Positions 57,286 to 64,000 of a stretch of 64,000 nt of DNA are shown one piece after another. Position 1 is the stretch's first letter. The number at the start of each line of letters is the position of its first letter. The translations under genes and the position numbers were made by a program. Source of the DNA: Clusia tigrina (taxonomy: Eukaryota; Arthropoda; Insecta; Diptera; Clusiidae); NCBI GenBank assembly GCA_920105625.2, contig OV050030.1, positions 111,520,814 through 111,584,813 on the forward strand. Direction: 5' to 3'. A model generated the notes under the pieces. It searched no databases. It saw nothing but the letters and a program-made list of their open reading frames with translations, and was not told where the DNA came from.

Positions 57286-57479
57286 TTATCCTATCCTTAC
57301 TGCCTCATCTACTACTTTATTCAAAAGTCGTCTGAGTTCAATGCTCACATTTAGGCATTTTTAGACTTAATTTTTTTTTGTATAAGTAACTTTTATTTTT
57401 TCACTAAATCACAATAGGGAAATATCAAAAACTACTAAACAGCTGATTCATACAATAGATCTTCGTTGAAAAATTATTT

Positions 57480-57947
57480 TGTTTGCTGGTGAATATAATT
57501 TTGATGTGGTTCCTTTAATAAAAGCCAAATTTCATGAAACTAATATCCACATTTATGACGAGGCAAATTATAGAAACATGGTTAAAGAACTAAGTGACAA
57601 GAAAAACAACTACTACACATTCCAACTTAAAAGTAGCAAAGGCACGAAAGCAATTTGATTCTTCTGAAATCAAAGACGGTTTCAAAACAATATGTTATTT
57701 GGCTACTTCTGTCTACAATAATAAAAATAAATTACCTAAACCCCTGCTTAGATGTTGAGAAGCCTCACAAGCAAAGTGGACTCATGCAATGCTTGAACTG
57801 CCAAGAATATGGGCATACAAAAAGTTACTGCACATTACCAAACGCTTGCATAATATGTGGCGACTTACACGCATCTTCTACTTGAGGTAAGTCAAGAAAT
57901 GCAACAATTGTGTCGGTAACCATATTTCGAATTATAGAGGTGGCGCG
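57480..57947 (+). pseudogene. J2 element, 5' part, unit 4
   Basis: Gag relics start near 57480, and the frame 57655-57885 has CLNCQEYGHTKSYC and CIICGDLHASST before a TGA. It is cut at ggtggcgcg (57947) by the errantivirus LTR. The rest of J2 is not in the window. Confidence 0.65.
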
Positions 57948-58316
57948 AGTTATATATATTTCCCCAAGAAATAAAATACAATTGTTCTTATGTGTTAATT
58001 TTTCTTTTTTTTATTCCGAAAATACATGTGTTTGTTTTGCAGATTAAAGATGAAGAAGAAGGAAATTCGTGAAGTTGGTTGTGCCCTCCAGTTGGTTGTT
58101 GTCATCTGTCAAATGTCAAATGTGTTGCTTCAACAGTGGTGTATTCAAGGTGATGCCAAGTTATTAAAATAATTACATCAAGATGGATAATAGGTGGCAG
58201 CAGGAGCACAGCTGACTGCTTTGTGTCAGTTTAGCGATACTTTTATATGAATATGTACATACTTTTAAAATGGTGTCAACGTTACATATATTTGTTATTT
58301 GTTATTACTCATAACT
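57948..58316 (-). repeat. Errantivirus LTR (3' LTR of a minus-strand element)
   Basis: 369 bp; reading on the minus strand it starts AGTTATGAGTAATAAC, contains a promoter-like region without a clear TATA box, AATAAAAAAAAG near 58000, and ends GAAATATATATAACT. A purine tract AGAGAGGGAGG (58328-58317) precedes it directly, which confirms the LTR start. Only one LTR is present in the window. Confidence 0.85.
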
Positions 58317-58369
58317 CCTCCCTCTCTAAAATGAAGTGGTGGCCAAAGGGGCTTTTAGCTATTTTGTAG

Positions 58370-58830
58370 CCGGAACTTCATTAATCTTCTGATCGAGTGC
58401 ATATGTTATTTTCATTGGCTTTCTTTTCTTGCGAATATAATTCGTTACATTGTCATCTTGATTTGCAATTGTGTGATTTAAACTAAGTATGTATGTTTAT
58501 AATAAATATAAATAAATTTATATTAAAGAAGTTTGTCTTACTATATACTCTCTTTCAACTCTATTTAAATGGATAATTTTCTGTTGTTGTGGTAGTAAGT
58601 TAATACAAAAAAAATTTTTTATTTTTTTTGTGTGGTCTCAAAGTGGGTTATGGTTTTCTCTATTTCTTGTATATTGTCAGTATAGGATTCGAGATTGATA
58701 TGTATTAGGTATTCATATTCAATTATTGTTCTACCAAGTCCCAATTTTAATGGAATGATTCTCTGAGTTGGTGCAAAGTCTACGATTTTAACATCGGCCT
58801 GTGCCAGTATGAATCTAAAAGAAGGATGAG
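58370..58830 (-). pseudogene. env: Errantivirus env remnants (N- and C-terminal pieces)
   Basis: Env is the insect-errantivirus glycoprotein that allows infection between cells. The minus-strand reading between 58830 and 58620 gives an N-terminal, signal-adjacent piece of the Env ectodomain. Near 58480-58370 a short basic cytoplasmic tail ends in a stop. The middle, including any cleavage site, fusion segment and membrane anchor, is missing. The intervening 58480-58620 is AT-rich with stops. It cannot be functional; length is a small fraction of a full env. Confidence 0.5.
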
Positions 58831-58844
58831 TTTAGGTTTTTTGT

Positions 58845-60270
58845 TTCTTTTTTTATTTTGGACTTATGAAGTTTTTGGTTCTCCTGTGTTAAAGGTGTCA
58901 CTCTATTATTCCGTTTTACAATTCTTTTTGAAAACCGGGGGATCATTTTGTTTCTTTTACATTATTTCCGGTAAATGTTATCATTTTCCATCAGAATTTC
59001 GGGTTCTTCCCTATTTTGGTTCAATCGTTCGATGCGTTTGTCTGTGTCATTCGTCAGTTTTTCCCTAATTGATTCATGTAATTTACTTTGGAAGTCTTTT
59101 AGCCGTTGCAAGTACTCATGCTCTGTGTTAGAGTTTAAATTTTTTTCAAATGTGGGAGTTCTTCCATAAAACAATTCAAATGGCGTTAACTTTGTCGCGG
59201 TATGTATGGAATTATTGTATGTCGTGATTACTTCGAAAAGTATTTCATCGTGGTCTAATGGAAGCTCTGAATCTTTATATTTTTGCATAACAATTCTATA
59301 AATTTCTGTTACCGTCGAATGTAATCATTCGATTGGGGAATTGCCGGAACTTTGTTGGAACGAGGTATAATGTATATCAATTTTGTTAATTTTGCAAAAG
59401 TCTTTAAAGATAATCGCACTGAACTCAGAGCCTTGGTCACAAACAATTTTTCTTGGAGTGCCGTTTAGGCTTATATAGTGTTTAATGCTTTTTAAAATTG
59501 AGATGCTATTTCTAGATTCCAAGGGGTAAGCTGATCCAAATTTCGAAAATTTATCAATGAGGGTAAGAATATTGCGTTTATTTATGCAATATATATCAAT
59601 GTGGACAATATCTAATGGCTTTTTTGGTATTTCCGGAATTTCAAATGTAGGTTTTGGAGGTCTTCTATCGTATTTGAGTGTTTGGCATATATTACAATGA
59701 TTAATACATCTAGTTATCTTTTCTTTCATATGAGGGAAAAAATATTCCCGTTTTAAATGTTCAAATGTCTCTTGTATACCTCTATGATTGCGATTGATGT
59801 GGTAATCATTTACTAGTTTATCTTGATCATCGGTATTTCGGATGTCTTGTAAAATGATTTTACAACGCACAAGTTTGAAAAGTTTGCTATTTGCAAAATA
59901 TTTGGAGTATGTGTTTTGAACAATTTTAAAAGTGTCATCATCCGTCATAATCGCAGAAAGTTTATTGGGGGCAAGGTACCGCTTAAAAATATCAGTCATT
60001 ATATTTTCATTATATTCTGGGCTACGTATCGTCTTTCCTAATTTGTTCTTAAAAACGGTCTCGAGTGTCAAAGGAGCACCTATATTTCCTACTTGTAGTA
60101 TGATCTGTAGATTGAATGTGTTTAATGCCTTTTCTGAAATTGGGATACCATAATCATTTTCTTCGGCAGAATGTATCGTCGTGCCTGCTGTTCCTTGAAT
60201 TGAATCATTATCGATTGTATTAACGTTAACCTCTACGTTGTCTAAAACTTTGCTATCGTCAATTCTGATG
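58845..60270 (-). pseudogene. pol: Errantivirus integrase and pol C-terminus
   Basis: The frame 60071-59325 contains the HHCC zinc-binding part (HINRNHRG and CINHCNICQTL), then the core with DIVHIDIYCINKRN, IVCDQGSEFSAIIFKDF, and the glutamate segment SSGNSPIE. A TGA follows immediately at 59325. 59288-58962 continues with YNNSIHTATKLTPFELFYGR and a charged C-terminus. Stops near 58958 and 58910 break the tail. DDE residues are all visible, so the enzyme is broken mainly by stops. From 60275 to 60071 the linker has no start but stays open. Confidence 0.85.
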
Positions 60271-60274
60271 CGGC

Positions 60275-61728
60275 TTAAAGCGTCTGCATTTGTGTATTAA
60301 GCTTGCCTTTTTTATAAATAATCTCGTAGTCGAATTCTTCGAGTTTTAGCCTCCATCTTACCAGTTTAGAATTTGGCTCTTTAAGGCTCATAATCCAGGT
60401 AAGAGGTCTGTGGTCGGTTACAATTTTGAATTTGTGTCCAAATAGGTAGGGTCTGAGGTATTTTGTTGCCCAGACGATAGCTAAAAGTTCCTTTTCTATC
60501 GTTGAATAGTTTGTTTCGCTATTCGTCAGAGTCCTACTGGCATAACATATCGGTTTATCGCTTCCGATTGGACCTTGCGAAAGAACTGCTCCTAAAGCAA
60601 AGTCGCTCGCATCGGTAGTTAAGATGAACGGTTGAGAAAAGTCCGGGTATTGTAGTAAAGGGTCATTGATCAAAAGATTTTTGCATATTTCGAATGTTTT
60701 CTGGTATCTGTCATTTAAAATAATTTTATTTCCTTTTTTTAAACATTCAGTCAGGGGTTTTGTTAATTTTGAAAAGTCTTGTATGAATTTTCGATAGTAT
60801 CCTAATAATCCTAAGAATGATTTGATCTCTTTTTGGGTTTTAGGTATAGGAATTTTTTGTATTGCGTTAATCTTTTCGGGATTTGGTTTTATTCCCTCGG
60901 TGGAAACGATGTGTCCCAAAAACGCACACTCTTTGTGTAAAAATTCAGATTTATCCAACTGGATTTTTAAATTTGACTCTCGTAGCCTTTCGAAAACTTT
61001 TCTCAAATTTAGCATATGTTCTTGCAACGAGGTAGAGTAAATGATTATGTCGTCTAAATATACAAGACAAACCGTACCTATAAGGTCTTTCAACACATTA
61101 TCCATTATTCGTTGGAATGTAGATGGTGCATTTTTAAGACCAAATGGCATTCTAACAAATTCAAAATGACCTCCATCTACGGAAAATGCTGTTTTTCCGA
61201 CGTGTTCCGGATGCATTTCTATTTGGTGGAAGCCACTAGCAAGGTCTAAGGTCGTAAAGTACATGCTTCTTCCTAATTAGTCCAATATGTCTGAGATATT
61301 GGGAATAGGATATTTATCGCAAATGGTCTTTTCATTTAGTTTTCGATAATCGATAACTAACCGCCATTTCTGTACATTGCCTGCATCTTCTTTGGCACTA
61401 TCCATACAGGAGCACTCCAGGGTGAAAAGCTTGGTTTTATAATGCCCTGTTCTAGCATTTTGTCTATTTGTTTCCGTACTTCTTCCTTATGAATGTATGG
61501 ATATCTGTAGGATTTCGTGAAAATAGGGATATCGTCGGTTTTAATCCTATGTTTAATTTGGTTCGAAAAGCTAAGGGAACTTCCTTCTTTAAAAAATATG
61601 TCATCAAATTTTTTACAAATTTTCATTAAGGCTTTTCTTTCTTCACTATTTAGATGGTCGGTTCTCAAAAATTTAGTTACATTATCTTCCTGTTGGGGTG
61701 TGCATATGTCTATGGTGAAGTTATTCAC
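60275..61728 (-). pseudogene. pol: Errantivirus reverse transcriptase and RNase H
   Basis: 61728-61357 is the RT N-terminus ([19 protein letters not shown]) ending in a shift near 61370. 61264-60275 continues with [33 protein letters not shown] and the catalytic [10 protein letters not shown]. Then come the thumb ([20 protein letters not shown]) and RNase H with [18 protein letters not shown] and [13 protein letters not shown] stop near 61277 separates the two pieces, and the frame ends in a shift near 60285 at the integrase linker. The sequence is of the 17.6/297 Gypsy type. Confidence 0.88.
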
Positions 61729-62276
61729 TTCAACAAAATTCTGATTTTCATATGGAGTGGTTTTAATAGGTTGCTCAATACAAACAATTTTCCAAAACTA
61801 TACCATTCTTTTGATGAATAAACACCTTCTGAAATAAGTAAGTCTGGTTCTAAGAATAGTCTCTGCATGAAAAAATCACCATTTCGGGTATCGACTGGAA
61901 CTTTGATAATAAATTTTGAACAAGGTGGGATTAGAATTTTTCCCGAAGTCAGATTGGGTTTGAATTGTAGTGGTATAATAGAATTATCTGTAGTGAGAGT
62001 TTTACTGCCTAAATCTACTTTAGCTTTTAATGCATTCAAAACGTCAAGGCCTATTAATCCATCAAAATAGTTGTGGAATCTAAAGACAAATAGTTGCATT
62101 TCGCCTTTCTCTCTGAACTCTACAAAATATGGCAAGTTGATTTTTTTTTCCAAGGAGTGTTTATTTAAAATTGTGGTAATGGTAATAGGTTCACAATTCT
62201 GACATTCGTCCTGATCAACGAATTCCGGATTTATAAACGAGGAGGAAGCTCCGGTGTCGATTAGAAACTTTAATGG
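61725..62276 (-). pseudogene. pro: Errantivirus protease, cut at the element junction
   Basis: The active-site DTGASSSFINPEF is readable in minus-strand translation near 62260-62220, and 62153-61725 gives VEFREKGEMQLFVFRF and YFDGLIGLDVLNALKAKVDL, the protease C-terminal part. A one-base difference separates the two. Upstream (gag) is replaced at 62277 by the next element. There is no start codon because it was part of a Pol precursor. Confidence 0.75.
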
Positions 62277-62984
62277 TCAATAGTGTTTAAACTTATTGGA
62301 AGTAAAGGCCGTTCCTCTATCACTGACTATACGTCTCGGGTTACCAAAAATCACTGCTTGTTTCTGTAATCGTTCAATGACTTCGTCTGTGCCCGTTGAC
62401 TTCGTAGGATAAAGCCATACAAATTTCGAAAATGCGTCTACTACCACAAAAATATGATTATATTTCTTCTTCGTTTCTATCATAGGACCTAAATGATCGA
62501 TGTGATAAGTGCCAAGGGGTTCTTGAGCTTTTTCGATTGGTGTCAACAGTCCCTCTTTTTTTCCTTGTTTAGCCTCACTCACTATGCACTCTATACACCC
62601 TTTTACCACTCTTTCAATTTTCTTCTGAATATCCGGTACAAAATAAGTGCGTTCTACTAGATCTCTAGTTTTCTTAATACCAAAATGTCCTTGTCTGTGG
62701 GCCAACCTAATGATTTCCTTCTGCATAACTTCTGGTACTACTAACAGTTCTTTATTCGGGTCTTTTAATAGTATGCCTCTCTGCATATAAAAATCTTCGT
62801 ATGTACTGTTTTTTAACACCTCAATGATAGCTTTAATCAAATTGTCCGTTGCTTGTGCCTCTTTTAATCTGAACTTTAGTGAGTCTTCGATTAACAAACA
62901 ATGTACTCTGCTCAAAGCATCAACATGTTTCATCTGTGCTCCTGATTTGTGTTCGATTTCATAATCATAATTTTGTAAATACAT
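62277..62984 (-). pseudogene. pol: Gypsy-3 integrase, truncated
   Basis: The frame begins near the RNase H end with YLQNYDYEIEHKSGAQMKHV. It has the zinc-binding HRQGHFGIKKTRDLVERTYF and VKGCIECIVSE, then the core with GTYHIDHLGPMIETKKKYNH (first Asp) and RIVSDRGTAFTSNKF (second Asp), where it stops at 62277. The glutamate half is missing. A one-base loss near 62980 shifts it from the RT frame. Confidence 0.85.
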
Positions 62985-64000
62985 CGCCCAACGCTACTCG
63001 AACTGGAACCTCACATTTCCTCATTGTCATCGTGAATGCGTTACAGTCTGTGACGATTTTGAACTTCGTTCCTAGCAAATATACTCGCCATTTTTTCAAC
63101 GCGTTTATAATTGCTAGTACTTCTAACTCGTATGCAGAGTATTTTTCCTCAGTGTCCGTTGTTTTCCTACTCATGTACTGTATGGGGTGAAATAACTGGT
63201 CTTCACTGTCCTTCTGCATCAAGACGGCTCCATACCCGTGCTTAGAGGCATCTGTATGGACTTCCGTTTGGGCGTTAGGATTGAACAGTTTAAAAATTGG
63301 TGAATTTACTAGTTTACTTTTCAATTCCTCAATCGCTAAACATTGTTCTTCGTTAAGAACAAACGGTTCAGTTTTGTTCGTCGATCTGACGCTTTTCAAC
63401 AAGTCTGTCAATGGTTTAGCGATGAGAGCATATTCTTTCACAAATCGCCTAAGGTATGATGTTAATCCCAAAAATCTTTCCAATGATTTCTTTGTCTGCG
63501 GTTTAGGAAAATCTTGAACCGCCTTAATTTTGTCATCTGAAACTGAAATAGTTCCATTTGTGATAACAAAACCTAAAGACTTTATGGATTCTTTCAAAAA
63601 TTGACATTTCTTCCATTTAATTCGAAAACCTGCTTTCTTTGCTGCTTCCAAGAAGGTTTTAAATCTTGCTATACCTTCTTCTAAAGTTTCCGAAAGAATT
63701 ACTATGTCGTCCATGTAAACTTTTACTATTCCTCACTGTACCAGCTCCCTTAAAGTTGTCTCAACGTATCGACAGAAAACTGCAGGTGAATTTGAAATTC
63801 CAAAAGGAACATGGGTAAATTCATATTGACCATTATGAGTGACGAACGACGTAAACTTCCTTGACTCTGGTTCAATTGGTACGTGAAAAAATCCGTTCCT
63901 AAAATCCAATGTCGTAAAGACTCTAGCCATTTGAAGCCCTTCCAAAACATCGTCTATCAGAGTCATTGGGAATCGGTCTCTAACAATTCTTTCATTTAGT
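62965..64000 (-). pseudogene. pol: Gypsy-3 reverse transcriptase and RNase H
   Basis: From the window edge the frame contains FTTLDFRNGFFHVPIEPES, then HVPFGISNSPAVFCRYVETT and, after one in-frame TGA (63730-63732), VYMDDIVILSETLEEGIA. The thumb is LERFLGLTSYLRRFVKEYAL. RNase H is TEVHTDASKHGYGAVLMQ and KFKIVTDCNAFTMTM. A single stop and the shift near 62980 are the only lesions seen. Confidence 0.88.

Larger units (their letters stand above)
45016..57947. repeat. Tandem unit 4
   Basis: It contains the septin last exon (45029-45200), intron spacer, TA tract, a LOA element, a second TA tract, Helitron-2 and a third short TA tract. The usual right border (gactatcgatcgtccg), septin exons, HARBI1 fragment and the start of J2 follow. 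The errantivirus LTR interrupts J2 at 57948 and J2 does not resume inside the window. Confidence 0.75.
57948..62276 (-). mobile_element. Errantivirus-type Ty3/Gypsy element (17.6/297-like), truncated
   Basis: On the minus strand the order is protease, RT, RNase H, integrase, env remnants, purine tract and LTR. The single LTR (57948-58316) begins AGTTATGAG and ends ATAACT, the AGTTA/TAACT-type ends of insect errantiviruses. It lies against ggtggCGCG of J2, a YRYR-type target. The 5' part (gag and 5' LTR) is missing, replaced at 62277 by another Gypsy element. Pol has a few stops and shifts and env is internally deleted. Confidence 0.85.
62277..64000 (-). mobile_element. Gypsy-3: truncated Ty3/Gypsy element running out of the window
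   Basis: Minus strand; the end of its integrase is cut at 62277 by the errantivirus protease. RT starts beyond 64000. The family differs from the errantivirus (its RT catalytic box is YMDDIVILSE instead of YLDDIIIYS). There is no LTR or gag inside the window. Confidence 0.85.

Noticed and set aside
58826..59169. Plus-strand frames at 58826-59068 and 58975-59169
   Set aside because: They are antisense to the errantivirus integrase C-terminus, which has clear motifs on the minus strand.

Overview
The window looks like AT-rich heterochromatin or an intron-poor repeat block of a dipteran insect. The evidence is the company of elements (Jockey-like and LOA-like non-LTR retrotransposons, BEL/Pao, several Ty3/Gypsy elements including an env-bearing errantivirus, Helitrons, a Tc1/mariner relative, a PIF/Harbinger fragment) and a septin segment close to the fly Sep2/Sep5 (SEPT6-group) type. 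I see no intact ordinary host gene. Nearly all coding potential belongs to mobile elements, mostly broken.

The backbone is a tandem array. A unit of roughly 5.1 kb (after subtracting insertions) recurs about four times in the same orientation: 1219-18200, 18201-24872 (cut short), 37564-45015 and 45016-57947. Each unit holds, on the minus strand, the last three exons of a septin gene with introns still present, a long (TA)n tract in the last septin intron, and a PIF/Harbinger (HARBI1-like) transposase N-terminal fragment fused upstream of the septin. On the plus strand it holds a decayed Jockey-like element called J2 here.

Each unit has been invaded by different elements. Unit 1 has a fold-back element (2636-5167, carrying a Jockey RT fragment) and a Gypsy element (5453-15586). 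That Gypsy holds a second Gypsy (10033-15483), which holds a mariner-like element (10746-11664). Unit 2 has a deleted Helitron in its TA tract (19260-21503) and a large decayed Helitron in its J2 (24873 to about 31160). A minus-strand BEL element (about 31245-37563) lies between units 2 and 3. Unit 3 has a Jockey element (38283-41116). Unit 4 has a LOA-like element (46074-50278) and a second large Helitron (about 50442-56088), both in its TA tract. An errantivirus (57948-62276) cuts unit 4 and is joined at 62277 to another truncated Gypsy element that runs out of the window.

The best candidate for a working gene is the Helitron transposase at 51555-56009. It splices across one clear intron into an unbroken reading frame of about 1460 codons with HUH, tyrosine and helicase motifs all present. 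The most unusual non-coding signals are two sets of repeated hairpins with compensating stem changes, one in the leader of the inner Gypsy (10268-10512) and one in the LTR of the outer Gypsy (5761-6141, copied in the other LTR). Septin, HARBI1 and J2 identities come from reading translations by eye. They need a similarity search to be firm.
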